Source of the DNA: Stutzerimonas kunmingensis
GTDB taxonomy: Bacteria; Pseudomonadota; Gammaproteobacteria; Pseudomonadales; Pseudomonadaceae
Assembly: GCF_021432085.1 (NCBI RefSeq)
Contig: NZ_CP090366.1
Coordinates: 1,054,001 to 1,118,000 of the forward strand
Length of the DNA stretch: 64,000 nucleotides
Direction of reading: 5' to 3'
Part shown: in pieces, positions 1 to 10,087 of the stretch
Position numbering within the stretch: the stretch's first letter is position 1
Layout of the letters: every line of letters starts with the position of its first letter
Position numbers and translations under genes: made by a program
Notes under the pieces: model-generated
Databases searched by the model: none
Told to the model about the DNA's origin: nothing
What the model saw: only the letters and a program-made list of their open reading frames with translations

Positions 1-84
1 GTCGCCTTATCGCCGGGAGTTTGGACACGCCCGCCGCCCGCGCGATGAGCGCCGGCGGCGGCAGTCTGAACTGCAAGCTCGTCG

Positions 85-1329
85 TTATTTGGGCGAATGG
101 AAACTCAGGCTGTAGTTAACCGCCTTTGCGCCCGGGTCGAGGATATCCAAGGCGATATGGATGGGAACCTGCGGTGGCATCTGGGCCTGTCCTGCCAGTT
201 CTCCAGAAAGATATTCGCTGGGCTTGAAACTGCGGCTGGCGATCAGTTTGCCGTTGAGGTCGGCAAAGCGGATTTCCAAAAGCGGAAACGGCTGTGCAAA
301 GGCCGCGCGGTTGTAGAGGATCGCGTCGACGACCAGCGCGCCGGTGAACTCGGGATGGCTGCGCACCACCAGGTTGCTGCTCTTGATCTGGCCAATGTCG
401 ACCAGGGCCGGCAGTTCGCAGCCAACGGTCGGGCAGATACGCTCGAACCAGCTGCGATACTGCTGCTGCCTCGACAGCTCATCGTAGTTGTAGGCAACGT
501 ACTGGGTACCCAGCGCAAGCAGTGCCAACAGGTTCAGTACGCTCCAGCCGAGCCAGCGTCCCCAGGGTTTCTTCGCTTCCTGCCAGTCCAGTTGCAGTGG
601 CTCATCGTCGAGCTCGAACAGCGGCTCGTCGCGCAGGTCGGGCTCGCGGCGTGTCGCTGCAGGATCTACGGCAGGGGCGAGCTGTTCGGAAGCCGATGGC
701 CTTGCCAGTTCAGGTTCGACCCTTTCGTCGTGCGCCTGCTGGGCCTCGGCGATCGCGAGCGGCGTGGGACTGGCTGCCAATGGGCTCAGCGGTTGCGGAG
801 ACTCCGAGGTGACCGGGGTGAAGCTGACCACCTCATCGCTCGGGCTCGCCGGCGACTGCGTGACGCCTTGTTCGGCGCTCAGCAGGATCTCGGCCCAGCT
901 TTCGTCCTGCGTGGAGGATATCTCCGGTAGCGGATCGCGAGGCCTGGTTGCCCCGTCGCCGTTGGCTTCGAGGCTGAGCAGGTCGCGAGATAATTCGCGC
1001 TCCTGCCGCTCCAGTTTGGCCAGCTCTTCGTCCAGGTCGAGGCTGTCCAGGTCCAGGTCATCGTGAATCCACAGCGTTTCATCGGCCTTGGCGGTTGGCG
1101 CCGGCATGGTAGCCCTGGGATGCTCGGTAGCCTGCGTCTGGATCGACTTGTCGAGGGGAGTTGTCAGTGGTTGCGTTGGGTCCAGCTCATCGCGCAGCAG
1201 ATGATGGGCGGCGTTGAAGACTTCCATGCAGGCGCCGCAACGCACTGCGCCGCGGGCCGCGCGCAACTGGCTGCGGGCGACGCGAAAGCGGGTGCTGCAG
1301 TTGGGGCACTGGGTGATGAAGCTGGTCAT
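85..1329 (-). CDS. MJ0042-type zinc-ribbon / DUF3426 membrane protein
   Basis: A 414-residue protein of unknown function. It starts with a zinc ribbon whose cysteine pairs are visible at CPNC (residues 8-11) and CGAC (31-34). A long acidic, Pro/Ser-rich low-complexity stretch follows (about 45-250), then one membrane segment (about 258-280) and a C-terminal DUF3426-type domain. The predicted layout is a cytoplasmic ribbon and an exposed C-terminal domain. It lies downstream of prmA on the same strand, the position such genes hold in other pseudomonads, where dusB and fis normally follow; that side is cut off by the window edge. The start is the ATG directly before the zinc ribbon. Family assignment is firm; function is unknown. 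Confidence 0.85.
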   Translation of the reverse strand: MTSFITQCPNCSTRFRVARSQLRAARGAVRCGACMEVFNAAHHLLRDELDPTQPLTTPLDKSIQTQATEHPRATMPAPTAKADETLWIHDDLDLDSLDLDEELAKLERQERELSRDLLSLEANGDGATRPRDPLPEISSTQDESWAEILLSAEQGVTQSPASPSDEVVSFTPVTSESPQPLSPLAASPTPLAIAEAQQAHDERVEPELARPSASEQLAPAVDPAATRREPDLRDEPLFELDDEPLQLDWQEAKKPWGRWLGWSVLNLLALLALGTQYVAYNYDELSRQQQYRSWFERICPTVGCELPALVDIGQIKSSNLVVRSHPEFTGALVVDAILYNRAAFAQPFPLLEIRFADLNGKLIASRSFKPSEYLSGELAGQAQMPPQVPIHIALDILDPGAKAVNYSLSFHSPK

Positions 1330-1438
1330 GCGTCTTTCCGCGCGAAGGTGCCGGCTAGTCTAGCGTATGCCAGTCGCGCAGCGGCAGGGGCTGCGGCGCC
1401 TGTTGTGCAAGTGTGCGGGCGAGGTCGCAAGGCGCTGC

Positions 1439-2320
1439 TCAGGCACGTCGGACGCCGCTGATGCGTACCCAGCCATCTTTGTCGGCGGTTGGATCGAGCT
1501 CGAACGCATCGCTGTAGGCGGCGCGTACCTCTTCGGCCTGTTCGGCGAGGATGCCGGACAGTGCCAGGCGGCCGCCGGCCTTGACCAGTGAGGTGATGCG
1601 CGGCGCCAGCGAAACCAGCGGGCCGGCAAGGATGTTGGCGACCACCACGTCGGCAGCCTTTTCCGGCAGCTGTTCAGGCAGGTGGAGCGCGAAACGCTCT
1701 GCGGCGATGCCGTTGCGCTCGGCGTTGTCGCGTGAAGCGTCCAGCGCCTGGGTATCGATGTCGGTGCCGACGGCATGCTCGGCGCCCAGCAACAGGCCGG
1801 CGATCGCCAGGATGCCCGAGCCGCAGCCGAAATCCAGCAGGGACTGGCCCTGCAGAGGCTGGGCATCCAGCCACTCGAGACAAAGTGCGGTAGTGGGGTG
1901 GGTGCCGGTACCGAACGCCAGGCCAGGATCCAGCAGCAGGTTGACCGCGTCGGGCTCCGGCGCCGCGTGCCAGCTGGGGACGATCCACAGGCGGCGGCCG
2001 AAGCGCATCGGCTGGAAGTTGTCCATCCAGCTGCGCTCCCAGTCCTGGTCTTCGATCACTTCGATCTGATGCTCGGGCAGCTCGCCGCCGCGCAGCAGCT
2101 GCAGGTGGGCGAGCAGGGAGTCCGAGTCGGTGTCGGCTTCGAACAATGCCAGCAGGTGCGTGTGCGACCACAGCGGAGTGGTGTTGAGATCCGGCTCGAA
2201 GATAGGCTGATCCTCGGCGTCCATGAAGGTCACGGAAACCGCGCCCAGATCCAGCAGCTGGTCTTCCAGCGCTTCGGCCTGATCGGGGGTGATGGCGAGT
2301 CGGATCTGCAGCCAGGACAT
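1439..2320 (-). CDS. prmA: Ribosomal protein L11 methyltransferase PrmA
   Basis: Methylates lysines and the N-terminal amine of ribosomal protein L11 using S-adenosylmethionine. At 293 residues the length matches E. coli PrmA. An N-terminal L11-recognition domain is followed by the Rossmann methyltransferase domain, with the conserved [11 protein letters not shown] block (131-141), the SAM-binding motif DFGCGSGI (163-170) and the catalytic NILA motif near residue 230. It is transcribed in the same direction as accB and accC upstream, but a hairpin terminator lies between accC and prmA. The accBC-prmA order is conserved in pseudomonads. Identification is secure. Confidence 0.96.
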   Translation of the reverse strand: MSWLQIRLAITPDQAEALEDQLLDLGAVSVTFMDAEDQPIFEPDLNTTPLWSHTHLLALFEADTDSDSLLAHLQLLRGGELPEHQIEVIEDQDWERSWMDNFQPMRFGRRLWIVPSWHAAPEPDAVNLLLDPGLAFGTGTHPTTALCLEWLDAQPLQGQSLLDFGCGSGILAIAGLLLGAEHAVGTDIDTQALDASRDNAERNGIAAERFALHLPEQLPEKAADVVVANILAGPLVSLAPRITSLVKAGGRLALSGILAEQAEEVRAAYSDAFELDPTADKDGWVRISGVRRA

Positions 2321-2418
2321 GGAAGCCTCTCGAATGGGGTCGCGGTAAAAGCCGGCAAGCTTACTGGAGGGGGCGTGTTGCGGCCAGCGTGGGCTCGATT
2401 CGCGCCTGGCAGAAACGA

Positions 2419-2444
2419 CAGAGGCCGCCCGAAGGCAGCCTCTG
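2419..2444 (-). terminator. Probable rho-independent terminator after accC
   Basis: Read on the minus strand, CAGAGGCTGCC pairs with GGCGGCCTCTG around a TTCG tetraloop, followed by a T-rich tail (TCGTTTCT). It starts about 20 bases past the accC stop. The tail is not a perfect T run, so termination may be partial and let prmA be co-transcribed. Confidence 0.7.
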
Positions 2445-2465
2445 TAGTACAGCGCCGAGCGGGGC

Positions 2466-3815
2466 TCAGTGCTTGTCCATACCCAGTTTCTTCTCCAGGT
2501 AATGGATGTTCACGCCGCCCTTGCAGAAGCCGGGGTCGCGCACCAGATCGCGGTGCAGCGGGGCGTTGGTCTTGATGCCATCGACGATCAGCTCGTCCAG
2601 TGCGTTGCGCATGCGGCCCATGGCCTCGTCGCGGTTTGCGCCGAAGGTGATCAGCTTGCCGATCAGCGAGTCGTAGTGCGGCGGAACCGAGTAGCCGTCG
2701 TAGAGGTGCGAATCGACGCGCACGCCGTTGCCGCCTGGCGCGTGGAAGTGCTTCACCTTGCCCGGGCTGGGCATGAAGGTGCGCGGATCCTCGGCGTTGA
2801 TGCGGCATTCCACGGCATGGCCGCGGATGACAACATCTTCTTGCTTGATCGACAGCTTCTGGCCGCCACCGATCAGCAGCATCTCCTTGACAATGTCGAT
2901 GCCGGTGACCATCTCGGTAACCGGATGCTCGACCTGAACGCGCGTGTTCATCTCGATGAAGTAGAAGTTGCCGTCTTCATAAAGGAACTCGAACGTGCCT
3001 GCGCCGCGGTAGCCGATGTCGATGCACGCCTTGACGCAGCGGGCCTGGACCTTGCGGCGGGCCTCTTCGTCGATCAGCGGGGCTGGGGCTTCCTCTATCA
3101 CCTTCTGGTGACGGCGCTGCAGCGAGCAGTCGCGGTCGCCGAGGTGAATCGCGTTACCCTGGCCGTCGGCCAGCACCTGGATTTCGACGTGGCGTGGGTT
3201 GGTGAGGAATTTCTCGAGGTAGACCATCGGGTTGCCGAAGGCTGCGCCTGCTTCGTTACGGGTCAGCTTGGCCGAGGCGATCAGGTCCTCTTCCTTGTGC
3301 ACCACGCGCATGCCGCGACCACCACCGCCACCGGCGGCCTTGATGATCACCGGGTAACCCACTTCACGGGCGATCCGCAGCGCTTCCTTCTCGTCTTCCG
3401 GCAGTGGGCCGTCAGAACCCGGAACGGTCGGCACGCCGGCCTGCTTCATCGCGTCCTTGGCCGATACCTTGTCGCCCATCAGGCGAATGACGTCGGCGGT
3501 TGGGCCGATAAAGGTAAAGCCGGACTTCTCCACCTGTTCGGCGAAGTCGGCGTTCTCGGCGAGGAAGCCGTAGCCGGGATGGATGCCGTCGGCGCCGGTG
3601 ACTTCGGCAGCGGCGATCAGCGCCGGGATGCTCAGGTAGGACTTGGCAGAGGCGGCCGGGCCGATGCAGACGGACTCGTCGGCCAGCGACACGTGCATCA
3701 GGTCACGGTCTGCAGTGGAGTGCACAGCCACGGTCTTGATGCCCAGTTCCTTGCATGCGCGCAGAACTCGAAGGGCTATCTCGCCGCGGTTGGCGATCAG
3801 TACTTTTTCCAACAT
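2466..3815 (-). CDS. accC: Acetyl-CoA carboxylase, biotin carboxylase subunit
   Basis: ATP-dependent carboxylation of the biotin carried by AccB, the first half-reaction of malonyl-CoA formation for fatty acid synthesis. The start chosen ([12 protein letters not shown]) gives 449 residues, equal to E. coli AccC; an upstream in-frame ATG would add seven residues. Visible are the N-terminal biotin-carboxylase domain, the glycine-rich ATP-grasp loop [20 protein letters not shown], and the metal and catalytic segment [17 protein letters not shown]. It follows accB by 17 bases in an accB-accC operon. Identification is secure. Confidence 0.97.
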   Translation of the reverse strand: MLEKVLIANRGEIALRVLRACKELGIKTVAVHSTADRDLMHVSLADESVCIGPAASAKSYLSIPALIAAAEVTGADGIHPGYGFLAENADFAEQVEKSGFTFIGPTADVIRLMGDKVSAKDAMKQAGVPTVPGSDGPLPEDEKEALRIAREVGYPVIIKAAGGGGGRGMRVVHKEEDLIASAKLTRNEAGAAFGNPMVYLEKFLTNPRHVEIQVLADGQGNAIHLGDRDCSLQRRHQKVIEEAPAPLIDEEARRKVQARCVKACIDIGYRGAGTFEFLYEDGNFYFIEMNTRVQVEHPVTEMVTGIDIVKEMLLIGGGQKLSIKQEDVVIRGHAVECRINAEDPRTFMPSPGKVKHFHAPGGNGVRVDSHLYDGYSVPPHYDSLIGKLITFGANRDEAMGRMRNALDELIVDGIKTNAPLHRDLVRDPGFCKGGVNIHYLEKKLGMDKH

Positions 3816-3832
3816 CGCTGGCTCTCCGCGGT

Positions 3833-4291
3833 TCAAACGATGGTGAACAGCGGCTGGTCGTATTCGACCGGCTGACCATTCTCCACCAGGATGGATTCGA
3901 TGGTGCCGCTGATCTCGGCCTCGATGTGGTTCATCATCTTCATGGCTTCGACGATGCAGAGGATGTCGCCCTTCTTGACGCTCTGACCGACTTCGACGAA
4001 CGCCTTGGATTCCGGCGAGGACGCACGGTAGAAGGTGCCGACCATCGGCGAGCGGACCACATTGCCGTTCAGCTTGGGCGCGGCCGGGGCAGCGTCGACA
4101 GCCGGGGCGGCCGCAGCTACCGGAGCAGGAGCCGGTGCAGCCGGAGCCTGAGCGTAGATCGGCTGCTGCATCGCTACCTGCTTGCTGTGGCGGCTGATGC
4201 GTACCGACTCTTCACCCTCGTGGATCTCCAGTTCGTCGATACCGGACTCTTCCAGCAGTTCGATCAGCTTTTTGACTTTGCGAATATCCAT
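3833..4291 (-). CDS. accB: Acetyl-CoA carboxylase biotin carboxyl carrier protein
   Basis: Carries the biotin that shuttles carboxyl groups between AccC and the carboxyltransferase. The chosen ATG ([17 protein letters not shown]) gives 152 residues; a start nine codons upstream is less like the family. The layout is an N-terminal helical segment, an Ala/Pro-rich linker (about 43-75) and a C-terminal biotinyl domain with the EAMKMM motif, in which Lys118 is the biotinylated residue. It is first in the accB-accC operon, with aroQ 75 bases upstream on the same strand. Identification is secure. Confidence 0.97.
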   Translation of the reverse strand: MDIRKVKKLIELLEESGIDELEIHEGEESVRISRHSKQVAMQQPIYAQAPAAPAPAPVAAAAPAVDAAPAAPKLNGNVVRSPMVGTFYRASSPESKAFVEVGQSVKKGDILCIVEAMKMMNHIEAEISGTIESILVENGQPVEYDQPLFTIV

Positions 4292-4366
4292 GAAGCATTG
4301 ACTCCCAGGTAAGTTCAAAGGGCATTGCTGCTCGCTTCTTCAAGGCTCGGCATGTGCACGAGCCCC

Positions 4367-4810
4367 TCAGGAAGCAGCGAGTTGTTCCAGGGCGGCCTCC
4401 AAGGCCAGTCGGTAGCCGCTGGCGCCAAGGCCGCAGATCACACCCACCGCGATATCGGAAAAGTAGGAGTGATGGCGGAAAGGTTCACGCTTGTGCACAT
4501 TGGACAGGTGCACTTCGATGAATGGGATGCTCACGGCCAGCAACGCGTCACGTAATGCGACGCTGGTATGCGTGAATGCCGCGGGATTGATCAGGATGAA
4601 ATCGACGCCTTCGCTGCGCGCGGCATGGATGCGCTCGATCAGTTCGTACTCCGCGTTGGATTGCAGATGCAGCAGATGATGTCCGCGATCTCGGGCACGC
4701 TGCTCCAGATCCTGATTGATCTGCGCCAGCGTCACTGCGCCGTAGACGCCCGGCTCGCGGGTGCCGAGCATGTTCAGATTCGGCCCGTGGAGGACCAGAA
4801 ACGTGGCCAT
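4367..4810 (-). CDS. aroQ: Type II 3-dehydroquinate dehydratase
   Basis: Dehydrates 3-dehydroquinate to 3-dehydroshikimate in the shikimate pathway. At 147 residues it has the type II size. The N-terminal [17 protein letters not shown] motif contains the catalytic Tyr23. [16 protein letters not shown] and [17 protein letters not shown] supply the active-site Asn, His and Arg residues. The start has a good ribosome site (AAGGA, six bases upstream). It precedes accB and accC on the same strand; the aroQ-accB-accC order is typical of pseudomonads. Identification is secure. Confidence 0.97.
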   Translation of the reverse strand: MATFLVLHGPNLNMLGTREPGVYGAVTLAQINQDLEQRARDRGHHLLHLQSNAEYELIERIHAARSEGVDFILINPAAFTHTSVALRDALLAVSIPFIEVHLSNVHKREPFRHHSYFSDIAVGVICGLGASGYRLALEAALEQLAAS

Positions 4811-5019
4811 CGGTATTCCTTGTTTTTCTGTATGCGCTGATCAGTCGAGGTGGCTGGTCGCGAGAAGGGAAAAACTATGCCCCAAGCAGGGTATGACTGT
4901 CCAGTCATGTCGCGATCGAAGGAAATGCCCGCATTATGTCTGAAGATTGCCGCAATGATTCATTGGGCAGAGGATCGTCGGCTTGTCGTGGGTCGATCCC
5001 GCGAAAATGCGTACGTGAG
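4811..5019. other. Gene-free spacer between dsbD and aroQ
   Basis: About 210 bases with no convincing coding region. It should carry the minus-strand promoter of aroQ-accBC, but no clear -35/-10 pair was found by eye. Confidence 0.5.
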
Positions 5020-6807
5020 CTAGAGCAGAGGTGCCGCGCGATCCAGACGCTCGCTGAAACCGGGAGCGTCTATCTCGCCGACTACGCGCACTTCGGACAT
5101 CTCATTGCCACGCCGATCGAAGAACAGGATGGCCGGGGGGCCGAACAGTTTGTAGCGGTCCAGCAGGCTGCGTTGGGCGGCGTTGCTTTCGGTGATGTCG
5201 AAGCGGATCAGACGATAGTCGGTCAGCCGCGGTGCCACCTGTGGGTTGGCGAACACCTCGCGTTCGATCACCTTGCAGCTGATGCACCAGTCGGCGTACC
5301 AGTCGAGCATCAGCGGTTGGCCGGCGGCGCGGGCGGCGGCCAGTTGGGTATCGAGCTCGGCCGGCGTGGAAATGGTGTGCCAGCCTTCACTGGTCATGCT
5401 GCCCGGCGCTGATCCGGCTACGGAGGTTGGCAACGGCCGAAGTGGATCGGAGCCGCCCTGTAGCGCCCCGACCCACGCGGCCAGCGCGTAGACCAGCAAT
5501 ACCAGTCCCATCAGCTGCGCGAGCTTCTGCCTGGGCGTCTTGCTGGTGAATTCCAGGGTCCCGAGAAATACGGCGCTGCCGGCCGCGAGCAGGCCCCACG
5601 CCGCCAGAGCAAGCGGACCGGGCAGTACGCGCTCGAGCATCCAGACGGCGACGGCAAGCAGCAGTACGCCGAATACGTTGCGCACACTGATCATCCATGG
5701 GCCGCTCTTGGGCAGTAGCGCGCCACCTCCGGTGGCGAACAGCACCAGCGGTGCGCCCATACCCAGGCCCAGGGCGAACAGCTTCAGGCCACCGCCTAGC
5801 GCATCGCCGCTGGCACTGATGTACAGCAGTGCGCCGGCCAGCGGAGCGGAAACACAAGGCGATACCAGCAGACTGGACACGGCACCGAGCAGCGCCGCTC
5901 CGGTAAACGAGCCGCCGCGTGCGCTGCCGGCAAGACGGTCGAGTCGACTGCTGAGTGCCTGTGGTAGGCGCAGCTCGAACAGCCCGAACATGGCCAGGGC
6001 GAAGGCGACGAAGAATAATGCGAAGGGTACAAGAATCCAGGGTGATTGCAGGCGCGCCTGCAGATTCAGCTCGGCGCCGAATACGCCCATCAGCGCGCCG
6101 AGCAGAGCGAAGCCGCCAGCCATCGGCAGCACGTAGGCCAGCGACAGCAGGAAGCTGCGCATTCCGCCGGGCTGGTCGCGCAGCACGACGCCGGTAAGAA
6201 TCGGCAGCATTGGCAGGACGCAGGGGGTGAAGGTCAGGCCCAGACCGGCGAGGAAGAATAGCGCGATGGAGCGCCAGGAGAGGTCGCGTTCGCTGGCCTG
6301 CTGGCTGGCTGACGCTTCGGTGGTCGCTCCGCTGGGGGCGCCGGCAACGTCGCCGATGGGGAGCGATTCGGTTTCCGGGGGGTAGCACAGGCCTTTATCG
6401 GCACAGCCCTGGTAGGAGACCTGCAGAACGAAGGGGCGGTTGTCCGGGTTCGTCAGCGGTAGCTCGACATCGACAATGCCGTAATAGGCTTCGATCTCAC
6501 CGAAATAGTCATCGACCTTGGGCACGCCGGCGGGCAGCTTCGGCTCACCGATCACGACACCTGACTGGTCGGTCTTGAAGGCGAAACGATGACGGTAGAG
6601 GTAGTAGCCCTCCGCTGCGACGAAACGCAGGGTGATCTGTTCAGGCGTAGCTTCAACGAGACTCAGTCGAAAGGCTTCGCGTACCGGCAGGAAATCGCTG
6701 CTGTTGTTCAGCGCACCGCCAAAACTGGCGCTGGGCTTGTTGTCGAACAGGCCGGCGTGGGCAGGAAGCACGAATAGCAGGAGCAGCAGACTCAGCAGGC
6801 GAAGCAT
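5020..6807 (-). CDS. dsbD: Thiol:disulfide interchange protein DsbD
   Basis: Passes electrons from cytoplasmic thioredoxin across the inner membrane to periplasmic partners such as DsbC. The ATG at a classic signal peptide (LLSLLLLLFVLPAHA) gives 595 residues; the open frame continues far upstream without family similarity. Three modules are visible. The periplasmic alpha domain has Cys135 and Cys141. A CcdA-like eight-helix membrane domain has TPCVLPM (Cys196) and a second SPCVS. The C-terminal thioredoxin fold has WCISC (Cys508/Cys511). All six redox cysteines are therefore present. It is adjacent to aroQ, as in P. aeruginosa. Confidence 0.95.
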   Translation of the reverse strand: MLRLLSLLLLLFVLPAHAGLFDNKPSASFGGALNNSSDFLPVREAFRLSLVEATPEQITLRFVAAEGYYLYRHRFAFKTDQSGVVIGEPKLPAGVPKVDDYFGEIEAYYGIVDVELPLTNPDNRPFVLQVSYQGCADKGLCYPPETESLPIGDVAGAPSGATTEASASQQASERDLSWRSIALFFLAGLGLTFTPCVLPMLPILTGVVLRDQPGGMRSFLLSLAYVLPMAGGFALLGALMGVFGAELNLQARLQSPWILVPFALFFVAFALAMFGLFELRLPQALSSRLDRLAGSARGGSFTGAALLGAVSSLLVSPCVSAPLAGALLYISASGDALGGGLKLFALGLGMGAPLVLFATGGGALLPKSGPWMISVRNVFGVLLLAVAVWMLERVLPGPLALAAWGLLAAGSAVFLGTLEFTSKTPRQKLAQLMGLVLLVYALAAWVGALQGGSDPLRPLPTSVAGSAPGSMTSEGWHTISTPAELDTQLAAARAAGQPLMLDWYADWCISCKVIEREVFANPQVAPRLTDYRLIRFDITESNAAQRSLLDRYKLFGPPAILFFDRRGNEMSEVRVVGEIDAPGFSERLDRAAPLL

Positions 6808-6868
6808 GGCGATCTCACGGTAAAGCTGTGGCGGCATGATAACCAAGCCCGACGCCCGGCGCCCGTGC

Positions 6869-7204
6869 TCAACTGTCGCTCTGCCGATCAGTTTGCAACC
6901 AGATGCTGTCCTTGCCCTCGACTGCATCCAGCTGGCGCAGCGTCTGGCCGTCGCAGGGGCCGGCCACGCACTCACCGGATTCGATGAGAAACAGCGCGCC
7001 GTGAGTGGCGCATTGCAGCAGGCTGCCACTGTCGTCGAGGAACTGGTCGGGACGCCACTCCAGCGGAACGCCGCGGTGTGGGCAACGGTTCTCGTACAGG
7101 TATGTCCGGCCATCCCGGCGAACGGCGATCACTTTCAGCTCCCCGACCGTGAAGCCGCGGCTCTGCCCTTCGAGAAGCTCGGATGTCGCGCACAATCTGA
7201 TCAT
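6869..7204 (-). CDS. Small Rieske [2Fe-2S] ferredoxin-like protein
   Basis: A single Rieske domain of 111 residues with both cluster-ligand pairs: CPHRG (Cys41, His43) and CATHG (Cys65, His68). The start is the ATG beginning MIRLC, because GGAGG sits five bases before it; an ATG five codons upstream overlaps that ribosome site. Proteins of this size usually act as electron carriers for oxygenases, but no oxygenase lies nearby, so the partner is unknown. It lies between dsbD (same strand) and the divergent heme transport genes, where the P. aeruginosa locus has phuT, phuS and phuR. Confidence 0.88.
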   Translation of the reverse strand: MIRLCATSELLEGQSRGFTVGELKVIAVRRDGRTYLYENRCPHRGVPLEWRPDQFLDDSGSLLQCATHGALFLIESGECVAGPCDGQTLRQLDAVEGKDSIWLQTDRQSDS

Positions 7205-7337
7205 CGGGTCCTCCGCCATAAGCCGGAATTATCCCGCAGCCGGCGAGGAAGTGCAGTCGGATAATTTTTGCCGGGCTGGCGGCTGCGGCGGCGGGCTCTT
7301 ATCCTTCGCCGCACATACCGCTTGGCAAAGCAATCCG

Positions 7338-8375
7338 ATGGGTAGTCCGGTTCCTGCGCGCTTTCTGTTCTTCGTACTCGGCTTGTTGTTGCTGGTCGCG
7401 ATCTGGTTGTCGCTGGCACTGGGACCGCTGAGCCTGGCGCTGGGCGACAGTCTGGCTGCGGCGCTGCGCTTGGTAGGCGTGCCGATCGAAGCGTCCGGGC
7501 TCGAGCAGGCCGAGCTGATTCTTGCGCAGATCCGCCTGCCGCGGACCTTGCTGGGCTGCGCCGCCGGGGCAGTACTGGCGCTTTGCGGGGTGGCGATGCA
7601 GGGGCTGTTCCGCAACCCGCTGGCCGATCCAGGGCTGGTCGGGGTTTCCAGCGGTGCTGCGTTGGGCGCGGCGATCGCCATAGTCGGTAGCACATTCATT
7701 CCGGCGTTGCCTGCGGGGTTGGAGCCCTACCTGCTGTCGGTCTTCGCCTTCGTCGGCGGGCTGGGCGTGACCTTGCTGGTTTACCGACTCGGCAGGCGCG
7801 ACGGGCAGACCCACGTCGCCACGATGCTGCTGGCCGGCATTGCGCTGACCGCGCTGGCCGGTGCGGTGGTTGGGTTGTTCAGCTATCTGGCCGACGACAG
7901 AACGTTGCGCTCGCTGACCTTCTGGAATCTCGGCAGTCTGAACGGCGCCAGTTATGCACGGCTATGGCCGCTGCTGCTGATCACCATCGCCGTCGCACTG
8001 TGGCTGCCGCGGCGGGCGAAAGCCCTGAATGCGTTGTTGCTCGGCGAATCGGAAGCGCGTCATCTCGGTTTCGATGTGGAGCGGATCAAGCGTGAACTGG
8101 TGGTCTGCACGGCGCTGGGTGTCGGCGCAGCGGTGGCTGCTACCGGTCTGATCGGCTTTATCGGATTGGTGGTTCCGCACCTGATGCGCCTGTTGGTCGG
8201 CCCCGATCACCGCTTGCTGCTACCAGCTTCGGCACTTGCTGGCGGCAGCTTGCTGCTGCTTGCCGATGTCGCCGCGCGGCTGGTGATAGCGCCGGCGGAG
8301 CTGCCGATCGGCATTGTCACTGCGTTGCTCGGCGCACCTTTCTTCCTTTATCTGCTGTTGCGGGAGCGCCTCTGA
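7338..8375 (+). CDS. phuU: Heme ABC transporter permease (PhuU/HmuU, FecCD family)
   Basis: Inner-membrane permease of a heme importer, 345 residues with about ten membrane helices. The FecCD/BtuC signature around [20 protein letters not shown] is present, and the coupling region [15 protein letters not shown] contacts the ATPase. The start is set by the N-terminal hydrophobic helix; its ribosome site is weak. The stop overlaps the phuV start (TGATG), so the two are translationally coupled. The order phuU-phuV-phuW-prrF-cbpA matches P. aeruginosa, but the upstream phuR-phuS-phuT genes are absent here. Substrate is inferred from synteny. Confidence 0.88.
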   Translation: MGSPVPARFLFFVLGLLLLVAIWLSLALGPLSLALGDSLAAALRLVGVPIEASGLEQAELILAQIRLPRTLLGCAAGAVLALCGVAMQGLFRNPLADPGLVGVSSGAALGAAIAIVGSTFIPALPAGLEPYLLSVFAFVGGLGVTLLVYRLGRRDGQTHVATMLLAGIALTALAGAVVGLFSYLADDRTLRSLTFWNLGSLNGASYARLWPLLLITIAVALWLPRRAKALNALLLGESEARHLGFDVERIKRELVVCTALGVGAAVAATGLIGFIGLVVPHLMRLLVGPDHRLLLPASALAGGSLLLLADVAARLVIAPAELPIGIVTALLGAPFFLYLLLRERL

Positions 8376-9142
8376 TGCTGGTGGGCCGCGATCTGACCGT
8401 GCGCCGTGGCGCGATAACGGCGCTGCAGGATGTTTCCCTCGAGCTGCGCCCGGGGCAGGTTTTCGGTGTGCTCGGCCCGAACGGTGCGGGCAAGAGCACG
8501 CTGCTGGCGACGTTATCCGGCGAGCTCAGGCCTTCCAGGGGGCAGGTCTTGCTCCAAGGGCGGCCGCTCGGCGACTGGGCGGATGTGGAACGCGCGCGTT
8601 GCCTGGCCGTGTTGCCGCAGAGTTCGACGCTCAGCTTCGCCTTCCGCGTGGCGGATGTGGTGGCCATGGGGCGCCTGCCTCATCGCACCGGGCGCGGAGC
8701 CGATGCCGCCTTCGTTGCAGCAGCGATGGCTGCGGCGGACGCGCGGCACCTTGCGACGCGCAGCTACCTCGAACTGTCTGGAGGTGAGCGTCAGCGTGTG
8801 CATCTCGCTCGGGTGCTGGCGCAGCTGTGGCCGGGCGAGACAGGGCAGGTGCTGATGCTCGACGAGCCTACGTCGATGCTCGATCCTGCGCACCAGCACA
8901 GCATTTTAAAGGCGGTCAGGGCCTTCGCCGCGCAAGGCGCCGCCGCTCTGGTGATCCTGCACGATCTGAATCTGGCTGCGCGCTATTGCGATCGGTTACT
9001 GCTGCTAAAGGATGGTCGGCCAATCGTGGCAGGGCCACCCGATGAAGTGCTGCAAGCCGAGCCGCTGCGAGCGGTATTCGGTCTGGATGTGTTGGTGCAG
9101 CGGCATCCGGAACTCGGTCACCCGCTGATCATTGCCCGTTGA
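8375..9142 (+). CDS. phuV: Heme ABC transporter ATP-binding protein (PhuV/HmuV)
   Basis: Cytoplasmic ATPase that powers the PhuU permease. At 255 residues it is typical for the family. Walker A is GPNGAGKST (about 34-42), the signature is [18 protein letters not shown], Walker B is [12 protein letters not shown], and the H-loop is [13 protein letters not shown]. It starts on the last base of the phuU stop codon and ends just before phuW, whose ribosome site (GAGGAGG) overlaps its stop, so the three genes form one operon. Identification as an iron/heme-family ATPase is secure; heme rather than siderophore rests on context. Confidence 0.92.
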   Translation: MLVGRDLTVRRGAITALQDVSLELRPGQVFGVLGPNGAGKSTLLATLSGELRPSRGQVLLQGRPLGDWADVERARCLAVLPQSSTLSFAFRVADVVAMGRLPHRTGRGADAAFVAAAMAAADARHLATRSYLELSGGERQRVHLARVLAQLWPGETGQVLMLDEPTSMLDPAHQHSILKAVRAFAAQGAAALVILHDLNLAARYCDRLLLLKDGRPIVAGPPDEVLQAEPLRAVFGLDVLVQRHPELGHPLIIAR

Positions 9143-9153
9143 GGAGGTTCATC

Positions 9154-10047
9154 GTGCGCATTCTTGTGTTGCTTGTGCTGGGTTTGCTGACGGCATGCCA
9201 TTCGCTACCGTCGCTAACTGAGTGGCAAAGTCCCGAAGGGCGTGAGCATCCGGAGCTCGGTCTGATCGTCGATCTGCGCAGTGACGCGGTACTCACGCCC
9301 GCGCAGCTGGTAGCGGAGCTGCAGGCGCAGGATCGGCTACTGGTCGGCGAGCGGCACGACAACCCGGATCACCATGCGCTGCAGCTCTGGTTGCTGCGGG
9401 CGTTGGCTGAAGAACGTCCGCAGGGCAGCTTGTTGCTGGAGATGCTCGACCCCCAACAGCAGGCGCTAGTCGATGCGGTGCGCCGCGAGGTGCGTGAGGG
9501 GCGAGTGCCAGCCGATCTTCCTGAGGCACTGGGCTGGCAGAGGGGCTGGGATTGGGCTCAGTACGGAGCCCTGGTTTCACATGCGCTCGCGCAGCCTTAC
9601 CCATTGCTGCATGCCAATCTCGGGCGCGGCGAAATCATGTCGATCTATCGTGCCGCACCGTCATTGCAGGGGCGCAAATCTGCGGCCGCGGCGGTAAGCG
9701 AGGCATTGCTGGCGCAGATCGAGGTCTCTCACTGCGGGATGCTGCCGGCCTCCCAGCTGCCGGCGATGCTGGCGGTGCAGCAGCAGCGTGATCGACGCAT
9801 GGCCGAGCGAACGCTCGCCGCAGCCGAGCCAGCCATGCTGCTGGCCGGCGCGTTCCATGTCCGTCGAGACCTGGGCGTGCCGTTGCATATCGAGGATCTG
9901 TCAGGGAAGTCAGTCGCGGTGTTGATGCTTGCTGAAGTGGGCGAGACGGTATCCGCTGCGCAGGCCGACTATGTCTGGTACACCCCGGCGCAACCGGAGC
10001 AGGATCATTGCGAACAGCTGCGCCGACCGGGCAAGCAACCTGGCTGA
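9154..10047 (+). CDS. phuW: ChaN-family heme-binding lipoprotein (PhuW)
   Basis: A 297-residue lipoprotein of the ChaN family, known to bind heme in other bacteria. The lipobox is LTAC, with the acylated Cys at residue 15. The conserved LLVGERHDNPDHHALQL block of the family follows, along with a C-terminal GAFHVRRDLGVPLH segment. The start is GTG, placed six bases after GAGGAGG; an in-frame TTG upstream lies inside that region and is less likely. It closes the phuUVW operon. Its 3' end faces the convergent PrrF gene. Confidence 0.88.
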   Translation: MRILVLLVLGLLTACHSLPSLTEWQSPEGREHPELGLIVDLRSDAVLTPAQLVAELQAQDRLLVGERHDNPDHHALQLWLLRALAEERPQGSLLLEMLDPQQQALVDAVRREVREGRVPADLPEALGWQRGWDWAQYGALVSHALAQPYPLLHANLGRGEIMSIYRAAPSLQGRKSAAAAVSEALLAQIEVSHCGMLPASQLPAMLAVQQQRDRRMAERTLAAAEPAMLLAGAFHVRRDLGVPLHIEDLSGKSVAVLMLAEVGETVSAAQADYVWYTPAQPEQDHCEQLRRPGKQPG

Positions 10048-10061
10048 CATTTTCTACAGGC

Positions 10062-10087
10062 AAAAAAAGACCCGGCAGAGCCGGGTC
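10062..10087 (-). terminator. Intrinsic terminator of PrrF
   Basis: Perfect 8-bp stem GACCCGGC/GCCGGGTC with a TCT loop, followed by seven Ts on the minus strand. It lies just past the convergent phuW stop, but on the plus strand the hairpin is not followed by a T run. Confidence 0.9.

Noticed and set aside
2469..3875. Long plus-strand open frame antisense to accC
   Set aside because: It mirrors a conserved gene with high GC at third positions, has no ribosome site and no recognisable domain.
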